This document shows, one piece after another, positions 45,718-56,100 of a stretch of DNA of 64,000 nt. Source of the stretch: Sulfolobales archaeon Acd1 (lineage in GTDB: Archaea; Thermoproteota; Thermoprotei_A; Sulfolobales; Sulfolobaceae); NCBI GenBank assembly GCA_000389735.1, contig APJY01000001.1, positions 709,064-773,063 on the forward strand, in the 5' to 3' direction. The position numbers were made by a program, and so were the translations under genes. The notes beneath the pieces were generated by a model, which saw nothing but the letters and a program-made list of their open reading frames with translations, searched no databases and was not told where the DNA came from. Each line of letters opens with the position of its first letter. The first letter of the stretch is position 1.

Positions 45718-46373
45718 ACCTCGACTTCGATTTCATCCCCGTCCTTTAGGTTGAGCGCGTCCCTCAGTTTAATCGGTGAGATCAACTCTATGACGCTCTT
45801 AGGGTGAACCGACCTGGATGGTATCACGAGAGCAGAAGGAGAGATCCCTCCCACGGAGGCCGGAAAGGCCTTAACGCTTCCTAAAATCCTGTCGGGCTCC
45901 CGCTTTTCTGGAATCTCAATCCCCTTATGCATGTCCAGCAAGACCCTGTTCTCCATAGATGTCCTGTCGTAGATTATGGCGTTCAACGTTCCAGGGTAAG
46001 GTTCGAAGCCTAGATACTTGACGAACGACTCCCTATAGTAAGGTAAGGACACGTAAAGGCTTCCCTCCCCCTTCCCGGAGACAACTCTCGCCTTGATTTT
46101 CAGAGTTCTATGTTTCGTTATAACGTTCGCGATTTCATCAAGAATTTCCAGAAGTTTCGCTTCGCCTTCAGGCGTTAGTCGAATGAACTCTCCATCTTTC
46201 GTCAAGTCCCTCGTTATCCATCCAGAAGTTTCGAGCTCCTTTAGGACTCTGCTGACTGTTTGTTGAGAAACTCCTAAAGCTTTCGCTATTTCTTCTTGCT
46301 TAACGGTTCTGTAAGCGAACTTAGAAGTATATAAATAGAGGTCACAAAGAGCTTCACACTTCGATTTATCCAT
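45708..46373 (-). CDS. ribK: CTP-dependent riboflavin kinase with winged-helix domain
   Basis: Converts riboflavin to FMN using CTP. The 221-residue protein joins an N-terminal winged helix (KQEEIAKALGVSQQTVSRVLKELETSGWI, about 23-51) to the archaeal RibK barrel (GKGEGSLYVSLPYYRESFVKYLGFEPYPGTLNAI, about 100-134; DALNLKDGDEIEVEV at the end). Such fusions (RbkR) act as both enzyme and regulator of riboflavin genes, so it may repress its own region. The start is ATG 46373, and a TATATAAA box lies inside the following codons, not upstream, so the promoter position is unclear. Confidence 0.92.
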   Translation of the reverse strand: MDKSKCEALCDLYLYTSKFAYRTVKQEEIAKALGVSQQTVSRVLKELETSGWITRDLTKDGEFIRLTPEGEAKLLEILDEIANVITKHRTLKIKARVVSGKGEGSLYVSLPYYRESFVKYLGFEPYPGTLNAIIYDRTSMENRVLLDMHKGIEIPEKREPDRILGSVKAFPASVGGISPSALVIPSRSVHPKSVIELISPIKLRDALNLKDGDEIEVEVYV

Positions 46374-46389
46374 AGCCTAAAGGGTCTTT

Positions 46390-47433
46390 TTAGAGCCCTT
46401 TATATTCTCCGCTACTATCGTCCTCCGTATCCGGCGTGCTCCAGCTCCACCTCTCCGTCCAAGCTTCGCCGATTTGGATGGGCTTGTCTAACCTGCTCAG
46501 CAGAACTATCCTGCTAGGCACGTGTTCGGATAGTAGCTTATAGCCCGTGTACTCGGCCAGGACTCTGGCGAATCTCTTGACCTCGTTGTGGGTCGGCATA
46601 GCGTCCCTGGTCAGCCTCATTATAGAGGGGCCCACGTGCATATAAGCCTTGACCTCTACGTAAGTCGGCTGGGCTATCTCGATCAGCTCAGCAAACTCCT
46701 TTGCGTCGTTTTCAGACATGTTAAACCCTTTGATCATGGTCATCCTGATGACGGTGGGCGAGCTGAAGCTGGGAAGAATCTCCAAAGTCTTCATGACTAA
46801 ACTCCACGAGTTCGCGATGATGGGTCTGTTTATCATTTTATGTTTCCTCTCGTTAGGGGCCTGAATACTGACGAAGAGTTGTGTCGGCTCCTCCTCCAGC
46901 GAGGCCAACACGTCAGGCCTCACACCACTCGTTACCAGGAAAGTGGTTAGTCCCCTCCTGTGGTACTCCGCTATGAGCTCCCCTAGCCTCTCATATAACG
47001 TGGGCTCTCCCGTTAGGCTTATGGCGACGTGCTTAGGTTCCATAGCCTCCTTAACTTTATTTAAATCCACGTCATTACGTCCTAAATATCCCGAGACGGC
47101 CCTTCTGTGCTCCTCGATCGATTTCTCCGCTATCATCTCCGGATCGTCATATTCAGGGAGTTTAGTCTCGTCCCACTCGATTCCGACGTCCTCCGGCTCC
47201 AGCCTCCAGCAATGTATACACCTGAACCAGCACCAGGACGACGTCGGCGTCATTTGAATGCATCTGTGACTTTCAATTCCGTAGAACTTTCCCTTATAAC
47301 AATATCTGTTGTTAACTAAGGCTTCGTGAGTCCAATGACATTTCTTGTAAGCACTGTGGCTACCGATTATACGGTACCCTTCCTTTTCGAGGACTCTGTT
47401 GATGGAGCTGAAGGTCTCCACGCGTAACGCCAT
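46390..47433 (-). CDS. taw1: tRNA 4-demethylwyosine synthase (Taw1/TYW1)
   Basis: Radical SAM enzyme forming the tricyclic base of wyosine at G37 of tRNA-Phe. The 347-residue protein carries an N-terminal set of cysteines for the extra Fe-S cluster ([31 protein letters not shown], about 28-61) and the radical SAM motif CWFRCIHC (about 68-75), followed by [17 protein letters not shown] and [12 protein letters not shown]. It has no flavodoxin domain, as in archaea. It lies 16 bp upstream of ribK on the same strand. Confidence 0.94.
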   Translation of the reverse strand: MALRVETFSSINRVLEKEGYRIIGSHSAYKKCHWTHEALVNNRYCYKGKFYGIESHRCIQMTPTSSWCWFRCIHCWRLEPEDVGIEWDETKLPEYDDPEMIAEKSIEEHRRAVSGYLGRNDVDLNKVKEAMEPKHVAISLTGEPTLYERLGELIAEYHRRGLTTFLVTSGVRPDVLASLEEEPTQLFVSIQAPNERKHKMINRPIIANSWSLVMKTLEILPSFSSPTVIRMTMIKGFNMSENDAKEFAELIEIAQPTYVEVKAYMHVGPSIMRLTRDAMPTHNEVKRFARVLAEYTGYKLLSEHVPSRIVLLSRLDKPIQIGEAWTERWSWSTPDTEDDSSGEYKGL

Positions 47434-47471
47434 TCCAGAGAGCCTTACCTTCTGACTTAATAAAGGGTGGT

Positions 47472-48896
47472 CTATTCGGGAGCCGTTAGATCCCTATAAC
47501 CGGTTATTTTTTCGAGCTCGCGCGCGAAGCTTATCAGAGAGTAGTCAGACAGGTAAGGTCCAATAGCCTGAAGCCCCACCGGTAGCCCGTTATGAAAGCC
47601 CGCAGGCACCGATATGGCCGGCACCCCTGCCAGGTTAGCTACAACTGTGTTGACATCCATGGCGAAAAGTCTTATCGGATCGTTAATTACATCGCCTATT
47701 TTCGGCGGTAAGATCGGCATTGTGGGCGAAAGGATGAGGTCTACGGACTTAAGGATTGAGGCAATGTTGTCATAAATCAGTCTTCTTATTTTCAGTGCCT
47801 TAATGTAGTACATTTCGTAATAACCCGCGCTCAGCATGAAGCTTCCTAGCATTATTCTCCTCTTGACCTCCCACCCGAACCCAGCTCCTCTGTTTATAGA
47901 GTAAACGTCGGTCCATAACCCTTCCTCTCCAGAGCTATAGCCGTACCTAACGCCGTCATATCTAGCGAGGTTACTGCTCGCTTCGGACATCGCTATTATG
48001 TAGTATGCAGGTAAAGCGTAATCCAGGTAGCCTAGCTTAACCTCCTTGAGCTCCGACCCTTCGCTGGACAGTTTGTTCAACACGTCGTTAACGACGCTCT
48101 TCACGGGCTTTTCCGATACTTCCATCATGTCGTCCAGAACGCCGAGCCTCAGCCCGTTAAGGCGGACTTCCTTCTTTTCTAGAACTGCGCTCACCGTAGT
48201 CGCGTCCCTTTCGTCAGGCCCCGCTATGACAGAATACAGGACCTCTAGATCGTTGGCGTTCCTGGCCATAGGGCCTATCTGCTCCAGGCTGTTAGCGTAA
48301 GCAATCAGCCCGTACCTGCTTACCGTGCCGTAGGAAGGCTTCAAGCCCAAGACAGCGTTATAGGCTGCTGGGCTCCTTATCGATCCTCCGGTGTCGCTCC
48401 CCAAAGCGAGCTCCGCGAAGTGAGCTGCTAGGGCGGCTCCGCTACCTCCAGATGACCCTCCCGGAGTCCTGCTTAAGTCCCAAGGGTTCCTGGTGGGTCC
48501 AAAGTAACTGGTCTCAGTGGTAGAGCCCATCGCGAATTCGTCCATGTTCGTCTTGCCAACGATTATTCCTCCCTCCCGTCTGATCCTCTCTATTACAGTA
48601 GCGTCAAATGGAGGAACGTATGTCTCTAACATTTTCGAGCCGCACGTGGTTCTGATGCCCATGGTCGAGATGTTGTCCTTAACTGCTATGAGGATCCCTT
48701 CGAGTCTTCCGTGCCTTCCGCTCCTCAACCTCTCAACGGATCTCTTTACTTCCTCAATTACCTCTTCCATAGGCCTTAGCGTTATGAAAGCCCTGACCTT
48801 AGCTTCCCTTCTCTCGATTCTCACGTAGTAAGCCTCAACGTAACTCTCTGGGTCCAAACGACCCTCCGTTAAGTTCCTCTGAATTTCCTGAATCAA
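47472..48896 (-). CDS. gatA: Asp/Glu-tRNA amidotransferase subunit A
   Basis: Amidase subunit of GatCAB, which in archaea mainly makes Asn-tRNA(Asn) from Asp-tRNA. The 474-residue protein has the amidase-signature Lys in VAVKDNI-like IAVKDNIST (about 72), and the Ser-cisSer-Lys region [15 protein letters not shown] (about 143-157) plus [26 protein letters not shown] (about 166-191). Length is typical. It overlaps gatC by 4 bp. gatB is not in this window. Confidence 0.95.
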   Translation of the reverse strand: MIQEIQRNLTEGRLDPESYVEAYYVRIERREAKVRAFITLRPMEEVIEEVKRSVERLRSGRHGRLEGILIAVKDNISTMGIRTTCGSKMLETYVPPFDATVIERIRREGGIIVGKTNMDEFAMGSTTETSYFGPTRNPWDLSRTPGGSSGGSGAALAAHFAELALGSDTGGSIRSPAAYNAVLGLKPSYGTVSRYGLIAYANSLEQIGPMARNANDLEVLYSVIAGPDERDATTVSAVLEKKEVRLNGLRLGVLDDMMEVSEKPVKSVVNDVLNKLSSEGSELKEVKLGYLDYALPAYYIIAMSEASSNLARYDGVRYGYSSGEEGLWTDVYSINRGAGFGWEVKRRIMLGSFMLSAGYYEMYYIKALKIRRLIYDNIASILKSVDLILSPTMPILPPKIGDVINDPIRLFAMDVNTVVANLAGVPAISVPAGFHNGLPVGLQAIGPYLSDYSLISFARELEKITGYRDLTAPE

Positions 48897-49192
48897 GATT
48901 GGTCACCGCTATATATCCTAGGCCCGACTATGAAGCCGTTCTCCTTCCTAGGCGCGTTAAGGAGTGCCTCTTCCTGAGAGAGCCCGGTTATCGGCGAGTC
49001 CTCCCTTGACCTGCTCTCAGCGAGGGGGTGAAAAAGAGGCTCGACGTTACTCAGATCGAGCGAGTTGATCTTATCGAAGAAATCCAGCACCGCCTTCACT
49101 TCCCTAATCATCCTCTCCCTTTCCTCGGGCGTGAGCTTAATCAGACTCAACCTCTCGAGCCTCTTGATGAGTTCCTCGTTAACCTCAACCAT
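48893..49192 (-). CDS. gatC: Asp/Glu-tRNA amidotransferase subunit C
   Basis: Small belt subunit that stabilises GatA-GatB. From ATG 49192 it has 99 residues with the family pattern [38 protein letters not shown] and [14 protein letters not shown], ending near [10 protein letters not shown]. It overlaps cutA by 8 bp and gatA by 4 bp. ATG 49207 (five residues earlier) is equally possible; either way the operon is cutA-gatC-gatA. Confidence 0.9.
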   Translation of the reverse strand: MVEVNEELIKRLERLSLIKLTPEERERMIREVKAVLDFFDKINSLDLSNVEPLFHPLAESRSREDSPITGLSQEEALLNAPRKENGFIVGPRIYSGDQS

Positions 49193-49514
49193 GCCTGACA
49201 CTTTCATCTATCCAGACTAAATAATCCTCATTACCTCTGTCCACCTTCACGGCCAATATCTCGGGCACCTTGTAGGGGTGGACCTCCTTAAGCCGTCTCA
49301 TCAAAGCGTCTAGCAGGTCACGTCTAGACTTTATGATTAGTAGGTACTCCTCCGATTTCTCGATCTTGCCTTCCCACCAGTAAACGGAGCTTATTGGCCC
49401 TACCACGTTGACACATGCCGCCAGCTTCTCGGCCACAAGGGTTTCCGCTATTTTGTCGGCGGAGTTCTTCGAGTCAACGGTGGAGAAAACAATTGTATAC
49501 TCGCGTTCAGCCAT
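49185..49514 (-). CDS. cutA: CutA1 divalent ion tolerance family protein
   Basis: Very stable trimeric protein of uncertain function, once linked to copper tolerance. The 109-residue protein shows the family pattern YTIVFSTVDSKNSADKIAETLVAEKLAACVNVVGPISSVYWWEGKIE (about 6-53) and HPYKVPEILAVKVDRGNEDYLVWI (about 79-102). Length is exact for the family. It starts the cutA-gatC-gatA cluster and is divergent from the gene at 49523 with 8 bp between starts. Confidence 0.93.
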   Translation of the reverse strand: MAEREYTIVFSTVDSKNSADKIAETLVAEKLAACVNVVGPISSVYWWEGKIEKSEEYLLIIKSRRDLLDALMRRLKEVHPYKVPEILAVKVDRGNEDYLVWIDESVRHG

Positions 49515-49522
49515 TAAATCTC

Positions 49523-49909
49523 GTGAACCTCCTAGAGGTCTCTGAGATAATAACGGTTCCTGGAATCTACGACGTGCTGTTGTACGCGGTCTCCGAGGCC
49601 GTTCATTTGGGCAAGAGATATATCGGAATACTCCTCGACGACGGAAACGGTCTTATACTAGTAGTCAATCAAATAAATGAAGATGTTCAAGAAATATTAG
49701 CTATACATTCCTCAGATGAAACTCTTAGTTTTTGCAACGACTTCGCCTTGTATCAGCTCACTAAAAATAACAGGGAATACACGTTCAAGATATGTTCGTT
49801 CAAAGATTTAAGTGAGGTACGCGAATACTTCAGGCAGAGGAAGATCGTTCACTATGAACTAATAGGGGGTAATCTTGAAGACTTTCTTGATCAAGCGTTG
49901 GGTAGATAA
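49523..49909 (+). CDS. Hypothetical protein upstream of XPB helicase
   Basis: A 128-residue alpha/beta protein when started at GTG 49523. Visible segments: EIITVPGIYDVLLYAVSEAVHLGKRYIGILLDDGNGLILVVNQ and a C-terminal helix NLEDFLDQAL. No motif recognised. A longer frame from 49415 would run over cutA and gives low-complexity Arg/Ser sequence, so I reject it. It overlaps the XPB gene by 35 bp. It is not Bax1, the nuclease partner of archaeal XPB2, on length or sequence. A helicase-associated role is only suggested by coupling. Confidence 0.65.
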   Translation: MNLLEVSEIITVPGIYDVLLYAVSEAVHLGKRYIGILLDDGNGLILVVNQINEDVQEILAIHSSDETLSFCNDFALYQLTKNNREYTFKICSFKDLSEVREYFRQRKIVHYELIGGNLEDFLDQALGR

Positions 49910-51485
49910 TGAGACGTTCGAGAAGATACTTACGTTTTCTAGGTTTGTCTCTCGGGATTCTCAAGGTTCATATTTCGCTTTCGACCCTCAGAGGGCCAAG
50001 AAGAACGGCGTGAAGGCCGGGGAGATCCTCGAGCTACTGAAAGGTCTAGGCGTCGAGATAACTGAGGACCTTGAGGAGGAAATAAGGAGAGGGTCGCTCC
50101 CTGATAAGGACGTAGAAATATTCGTCAAGGACGGAACACTCTACGTCAAATCCTACATATATCTTTATGAGAAATTTCCAGAACTAAAAAAGTTCTTAAA
50201 ATACGATAAGTTACAAAAAATTTTCTACACTAAACCATATAATTATGTTAAGTTAATCAAGATCTTGGAAGAAAAAGGGTCGATTTACGCCGACTCCCTC
50301 TCTCACCTTAACGAAAGGAAGTTCACCTACACTCTGAAAGGAGAGCTCAGGGACTACCAGAAAGAGGCTTTGGAGAAATGGGAAGCCAACAACTTCAAGG
50401 GCGTTATAGCTTTACCCACTGGGGCCGGTAAAACCGTCGTGGGAGTAGCAGCGATCGCGAGGTTAGGAGTACCCTCGTTAATTGTCGCTTTTACAAAGGA
50501 GCAGGTTCTCCAATGGAGGGACACTATATTGAAGTTCACTACAGCCAATCCCAGCGACATAGGGCTGTTTTACTCGGAGGAAAAGAAGATAAGACCAATG
50601 ACGATCACCACGTACCAGACCGCCTTCAGGTACGTGAAAGAGCTAAGCGCCTCGTTCGGGCTCTTGATAATTGACGAGGCCCATCATTTACCCGCAGAGA
50701 AGTTCAGGACTATAGCAGAGGGCCTAGTGGCTCCGTATAGGATGGCCCTATCAGCTACTCCCATCAGGGAAGACGGATTACACGTGGAGTTATTTAGCCT
50801 AATGGGTGGCGTAGTATACTCCAAGAGCTTCTCAGAGTTGGCCGCCAAGGGTTACTTGGCGTCCTACCAGGTGATTCAGGTTCCAGTGAGCTTAACCCCT
50901 GAGGAGCAACAGAAGGTCAAGAACTTACTCAACCTTTACAAGAAGCTGTCCAACGGGAAGCAAGTCAAGGAACTCGTGGAGCTCGCCAAGAAGGGAGACG
51001 AGAACGCTATCAATGCGCTTAAGGCCCTAAATGAGGCGAGGAAAATAGTGAACCTTTCAGCCGCGAAAGTCAAGAAGGTCAAGGAGTTAGTTGAGCTTAA
51101 CAAAGGAAAGAAGATAATAGTTTTCACGCAGTTCGTAGAACAGGCAGATGAGATAGCGAAAGAAGTCGGAGGGTTTTTACTTACTGGGAAAATGGGTAAG
51201 TCGGAGAGGGAGAGGGTTCTTAGGGTGTTCAAATCTGCGCCTTCTGGAGTGCTCGTGGTAACCACGGTCGGCGACGAGGGGATAGATATCCCAGATGCCG
51301 AAGTCGGCATACTGGTTGGCGGAACGTCTTCTAGAAGACAATTTACTCAAAGGCTGGGAAGGCTCCTCAGGCCAAAGGAGGGAAAGCAGGCCATTATGTA
51401 CGAGATCATAGCTAAAGGGACTCCTGAAGAGTACCAGGCCAAAAAGAGGAAGTCGATGGGTATAGACGATCTCGCCCTCCTCTGA
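49875..51485 (+). CDS. xpb: XPB (Rad25/SSL2)-type DNA helicase
   Basis: SF2 helicase of the XPB family, involved in nucleotide excision repair or promoter opening. The 536-residue protein has an N-terminal damage-recognition-like domain (about 1-150), Walker A LPTGAGKTVVG (about 178-188), DEAH box IIDEAHHLP (about 255-263), SATPIRED (about 285), a thumb-like insertion with helical repeats (about 330-400), RED-like region and motif VI QFTQRLGRLLRPK (about 490). The start at TTG 49875 is inside the upstream gene. The lack of bax1 next to it points to the XPB1 paralogue. Confidence 0.88.
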   Translation: MKTFLIKRWVDNETFEKILTFSRFVSRDSQGSYFAFDPQRAKKNGVKAGEILELLKGLGVEITEDLEEEIRRGSLPDKDVEIFVKDGTLYVKSYIYLYEKFPELKKFLKYDKLQKIFYTKPYNYVKLIKILEEKGSIYADSLSHLNERKFTYTLKGELRDYQKEALEKWEANNFKGVIALPTGAGKTVVGVAAIARLGVPSLIVAFTKEQVLQWRDTILKFTTANPSDIGLFYSEEKKIRPMTITTYQTAFRYVKELSASFGLLIIDEAHHLPAEKFRTIAEGLVAPYRMALSATPIREDGLHVELFSLMGGVVYSKSFSELAAKGYLASYQVIQVPVSLTPEEQQKVKNLLNLYKKLSNGKQVKELVELAKKGDENAINALKALNEARKIVNLSAAKVKKVKELVELNKGKKIIVFTQFVEQADEIAKEVGGFLLTGKMGKSERERVLRVFKSAPSGVLVVTTVGDEGIDIPDAEVGILVGGTSSRRQFTQRLGRLLRPKEGKQAIMYEIIAKGTPEEYQAKKRKSMGIDDLALL

Positions 51486-51490
51486 CCGAA

Positions 51491-51973
51491 TCACGTTTCC
51501 GAAGGACTCAAATAGTACAAGGCGGCGTAGGCTAGGGCCTTTAACAGGGGAGTCAACTCATGAGTACAGATGTAGACCTCCCGCTTCTCGACGGTCAGTA
51601 ATGCGAAGCCCCTTACGGAAACTAGTGCCATTCCTGGACACTCCTTAGCTAGGAGGAAGGAATCGCGGGTCTCCAGTTTCTGATATGTGTAACCAGGAAG
51701 GAATCGCGGCTCCTCAACCCTTAGAGGACCCTCTACCTGAATGCTGCCATTTACCACCGTTATTGGTTCCTTCCCGTTAACCCTGAATCCGTCTATCCAG
51801 GCCGGCGACTCCACCTGATTATTGCAGTTAGGCGATACCAGAGAGAGGGGAGGGAACATGAGTGTCCTCTTAGACGCCTTGACTAGCCCAGGGTTAACGA
51901 GAACGACGTCACCCAGTGCGACGTCGGAGTACTCGGTAGGTTTGCAGATCCTGTAGCCCACGTCTAGGTACAT
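51491..51973 (-). CDS. Conserved hypothetical protein
   Basis: A 160-residue protein, predominantly beta (VGYRICKPTEYSDVALGDVVLVNPGLV; PITVVNGSIQVEGPLRVEEPRFLPGYTYQKLETRD; GMALVSVRGFALLTVEKREVYICTHELTP) with a hydrophobic C-terminal helix LLKALAYAALYYL that could contact membrane or partner. No family or motif is recognised. It is convergent with xpb, 5 bp apart at the stop codons. Confidence 0.6.
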   Translation of the reverse strand: MYLDVGYRICKPTEYSDVALGDVVLVNPGLVKASKRTLMFPPLSLVSPNCNNQVESPAWIDGFRVNGKEPITVVNGSIQVEGPLRVEEPRFLPGYTYQKLETRDSFLLAKECPGMALVSVRGFALLTVEKREVYICTHELTPLLKALAYAALYYLSPSET

Positions 51974-52067
51974 CCGAAACCTTTTCTTAGCCGACGCGTT
52001 TAACTTTTAGCTCGGATGATAGAACTTGTAAGGTCTGATCGGTGAGGAATAACTAGGCTGTTGAACC

Positions 52068-52355
52068 TTGAAATGGTTGAAGAAACGCGAGATAGCCATG
52101 CTTTACCTCCTTAACTCCAAATTCTACGGATCCTCCTTCACGTTCTTCGAAGCCCTTGCCTTGCTAGAGGTGTTCTTTGGTAGAAGGGTCGCTAGAAATC
52201 GAATAAAATACTTCATAAAAACAGGAATTATAATAAAGGTGTCTGAGGATCGTTATAGGGTAAAATCGATTAGCGAAGTTATTGAAGAAGAGGTTATTCC
52301 GTATCTAATTAAGCGTTCTGAGCGTCTTCGTCGTAGAACTCGATTATCACCTTGA
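52068..52355 (+). CDS. Small winged-helix-like hypothetical protein
   Basis: A 95-residue basic protein with a probable winged helix: helix AMLYLLNSKFYG, EALALLEVFFGRRVARNRIKYFIKTGIIIKVSEDRYRVKS (recognition helix and wing, about 28-67), and a basic tail IKRSERLRRRTRL. The start is TTG 52068; ATG 52098 is an alternative that would still keep the domain. Its 3' end overlaps the convergent gene by 47 bp. Probably DNA-binding, target unknown. Confidence 0.6.
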   Translation: MKWLKKREIAMLYLLNSKFYGSSFTFFEALALLEVFFGRRVARNRIKYFIKTGIIIKVSEDRYRVKSISEVIEEEVIPYLIKRSERLRRRTRLSP

Positions 52356-52641
52356 CTTTGACCTCGCGTTTGCTTAAAGGAGGCAAGGTTTGTCCCAGGT
52401 CAACGCCGATGGTGACCGGGGTTCCGGTGGAATCCGAGAAGCGTACTTCAGCCACGTAGCGTTTAGTAGGAGGTCCTTGCAAGGCTTTCATGAGCTCCTC
52501 GTACAGCCTCGAAATGGCCATCTGAACGGCGAGAGGGCTGGTTAGGTCTTCGGGCTTCAGCTGAAAGGATATCATATTGCCGAAGATTTCTCCGATTTTG
52601 GCTTTACCCTCAAATTCAACCCTATAGGCCGGAGTGTCCAT
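52309..52641 (-). CDS. Conserved hypothetical protein next to alba1
   Basis: A 110-residue acidic alpha/beta protein (YRVEFEGKAKIGEIFGNMISFQLKPEDL; AVQMAISRLYEELMKALQGPPT; YVAEVRFSDSTGTPVTIGVDLGQTLPPLSKREVKVKVIIEFYD). No motif recognised. It is on the same strand as alba1, 51 bp downstream, and may be co-transcribed. The pattern of two strands, helices, then a beta-hairpin suggests a compact fold. Confidence 0.65.
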   Translation of the reverse strand: MDTPAYRVEFEGKAKIGEIFGNMISFQLKPEDLTSPLAVQMAISRLYEELMKALQGPPTKRYVAEVRFSDSTGTPVTIGVDLGQTLPPLSKREVKVKVIIEFYDEDAQNA

Positions 52642-52692
52642 CGAAGTAAAGGGAGAAGGTAAAGGATAAAAACATGAGTATTTGTTGCCTTT

Positions 52693-52989
52693 TTAGGCCC
52701 TCTTCCTTAGGACTATCTCTATCGTGGAGACCCTTGACTGCCTATTGTCCTGCTGGCTGGTCACTACTTGGCTTCCGATCCTGATCTCCTTGACGTCGAC
52801 CTTGTCTGGGAGGAACCTGTTCCTTACTATCTCGACCGTGTCAACCGCCTTGCTTATGGCCCTACCCCTTGCCTTCACTACGATTTCTGGTACGCCCTGG
52901 TTTAGGAGGGTTAGGGCGGCTAGGACGTAGTTCATTACTGGCTTTTTACCTACTAGAACCACGTTGCTTGGATTGGGACTGGTGCTCAT
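52693..52989 (-). CDS. alba1: Chromatin protein Alba1 (Sso10b-like)
   Basis: Abundant DNA/RNA-binding chromatin protein regulated by lysine acetylation in Sulfolobus. From ATG 52989 it has 98 residues: [24 protein letters not shown] (about 9-32, containing the Lys pair that is the acetylation site), [25 protein letters not shown] (about 34-58), and the DNA-contacting loop [24 protein letters not shown]. An upstream start (53001) would add MGET only. It is divergent from reverse gyrase, whose promoter region lies within the 116-bp gap. Confidence 0.95.
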   Translation of the reverse strand: MSTSPNPSNVVLVGKKPVMNYVLAALTLLNQGVPEIVVKARGRAISKAVDTVEIVRNRFLPDKVDVKEIRIGSQVVTSQQDNRQSRVSTIEIVLRKRA

Positions 52990-53105
52990 GGTTTCACCCA
53001 AAGGCTAGATCTACGAAAAAGCGTGAAGTTATAAAGTTATCTAAAACGGTAACATTTCAACCCTCCGCTTTTAAGCGAATCCTTGGAACATAAGCACTTC
53101 CACAG

Positions 53106-56100
53106 ATGATCGAAGTAGTTTACCCGAACCTCTGCCCCAACTGCGGCGGCCCGATAACGTCCACCAGGGCCATTCTTGGCCTCCTTTGCGAGAGGTGCGT
53201 TCCGAACTACGATACGAACGGACTACCCAGCAAGGCGGTTCCTGACAGAGGGGAGAGGGTGGTTGACGCGTATTTACGCTTAATCGGCACTAATTCGTTG
53301 CTCGGCTTGTGGGATAATTATATAGAAATCTCGGAATATAACAAGTTGGTTGGTTTCTTCAAGCAGGTGACGGGCCTAGAACCCAGGTCCTTACAGAGGT
53401 ACTGGTTGTTCAGAATGGCCCGCGGGGAGAGTTTCGCCTTATCCGCCCCTACTGGGATGGGGAAAACCACCACCCTTATGGTTTACGCGGGTTACTCTGC
53501 CCTAGCTAGGAAGAACGTATTGTTCGTCGTCCCAACGGCCTCTCTTAGAGATCAGATCCAGTCGAGGCTCAAGCAGCTTTACGGTAGTGAAGCCGTCCAT
53601 AACGTGAGGGTGGTTACGTCGACTTACATGAACAGAAACGTAGACGAAATAAGGGCGTTCAAACCCAAGCTTGTCATCCTGGATGACGCGGACGCCTTCC
53701 TTAAGAGCGGCAAATCGACCGACAAACTCGTCGAGGTCCTGGGGTTCAGCGTTGAGGCTTACCGTAACGCCATCGAGCTCGTTAGGTTGAAGTCTCTGGC
53801 CCTCTTATCTAAGAAAAATAAGGAAGAGCAGGAGGAGATTCGCAAAAAGATTGAGCAGATTTCGAGAGAGCTAACCAACACCCAGGACGTTGCCCAGCTG
53901 TTAGTGGCCAGTGCCACCCTAAGGCCTAAAGGAGCGAAACAGAGGGCACTTAGGGAACTACTGAACTTCGACGTTTCCACGGTGCAGTTATACACTAGGA
54001 ATGTAGTTGATGCCTTTACGAAGAGGAGCCTCAGGGAAGTCCTCGAGACCCTCAAGGAGAGGACCCTCGTTCTCGTATCCAAAGACAAGGGAAAGAGCGG
54101 AATACGCGAGGCCAAAGAACTGGCGGAGAGCTTAGGCCTCAGGGTGGGCTTGGCCGTTTCAGGCAGGAGGTTCCTCGATAAGCTGAGCAGGGGTGAATAC
54201 GACGTTCTGATCGGCTCCGCTTCGCAGTACGGCGTCGCGGTGAGGGGTATCGACGAGCCGAACATGATATACAACGTGGTGTTCTACGGCGTTCCGAAGC
54301 ACAGGTTTAAGGTGGAGGATTACCTCAATAACCCTCTGAACTCAATAAAGACTCTAGTAGGCCTAAATAAACTGTCTATAAACGAGATCTCTGAGTTTCT
54401 TAGACTATCCAACGGTGAGTTAACCGCTATACGCTTAGCCCTGAAGAATAATAGTCAGCTAACCGGAAAGCTCGAGCAACTCGCCGAAAGGGCTAGGGCT
54501 CTGAAGGAGGAAGCACTGGAAGCGCTGAGCTCTGAAGTAAAAGGATCCTTACTCATCGGTTTTACAGCCTTCAGGAAGGTTGAAGGGAACGTGATAGTCG
54601 AGGTACCAGATCACGTGACCTATCTGCAAGGCTCGGGCAGGGCGAGCAGGCTGACCCCCTTCGGGTTGACCTTAGGACTCTCGCTGACAATAGTCGACGA
54701 CGATCTGATTTACGAGCTATTACTCAAGAGGCTTAGGTCACTTAACGTTAGCGTTAATCCAGTGGAGTGGGAAAGTCTGGACTACCAAGAGCTAAAGGAA
54801 AAGATGAGAGAATCAAGGGAGAAAAGGGGTAAGGAAGTAGAGATCAAAACCGCTCTCTTGATCGTCGAGTCTCCCGTCAAGGCCAGAACGATTTCTAGGC
54901 TCTTCGGCAAATCCACTTCCAGGACGATAAGCGGGGTGAGGGTCTATGAGACCATTATCCCGGTGAAGGAGGACAGTTATTATCTGGTCAACGTCGTGGC
55001 CACCAAGGGCCACTTGACCGACTTAACCACCGATAGTGTGGGACTTTACGGTATCGAAACGGACGGCTCCAGGATCAGAATGCACTACAGCTGGCTAAAG
55101 AGATGTATGAAGTGCGGAAGGACGTTCGCTTCGTCCTCTGATTCTTGTCCCTATTGTGGAAGCGCGGATATCATAAGCTCCGAAAAGGTAGCGAAGGTAC
55201 TCCGAAGGCTTTCCATTGAGGTGGACGACGTGCTTATAGCCACGGATCCCGACGTGGAGGGCGAAAAGATAGCGTTTGACGTAGCTAACGTAGTAGCTTT
55301 CTATAACACAAACGTGAGGAGAATAACGTACCATGAGGTAACGAAACAGGGGATCATTTCGGCGCTTAGGTCGCCCAGAACGATCGATATGGGATCGGTG
55401 TACGCGCACCTCGTGAGGAGGGCGGAGGACAGGATAGTGGGCTTCAAAGTAAGTAACGTCCTTAAGGACGAGCTTTCAGACGCGAATAACGGCAGCGGGA
55501 GAGTTCAGGGCCCCGTGCTGAAGTGGATAGCTAAGCGCTATGAGGACTACTTGAGGAACAAGGGATACGTCGGTCTGGTTAACTTAGGTGACGTTAGATT
55601 CAGGGTGTTCCTGGGGAAGGAGAAGAAGGAGAGACTGAGGATAATCGTGAGGAAACTGGACGAAACGACGACCGTCATCAGTCCCAAGCCCCCCTTCACT
55701 ACTGACCAGCTTTTGGAGGAGGCCTCCAAGACGTTCGGTTGGAGCCCCTCACAGATAATGAGACTGGCTCAGGATCTCTTCGAGACAGGCCTAATTACGT
55801 ACCACAGAACAGACTCAAGTCACGTGAGCTCCTACGGCATCGAAATAGCGAGGAATTACCTAACAAGTAACGACCTCCTCTCCGAGTTCCAGCCGAGACA
55901 GTGGGGAGGGCCAGGGACTCACGAGGCAATAAGGCCGACATCACCTGTGGACGCGAAGACACTAAGTGAGCAGGTTCTAGTTAACCCCGTATTTAACAGG
56001 CTCACCACAGCTCACCTCAAACTGTACGATCTGATCTTCAGACGGTTCATCGCCAGCCAGATGAGACCAGCGACAGCGAGGATAGCGAATTACGAGGTCG

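Noticed and set aside
49415-49522. N-terminal extension of the gene upstream of xpb
   Set aside because: It would overlap cutA antisense and encode low-complexity Arg/Ser sequence; GTG 49523 fits the gene boundary.
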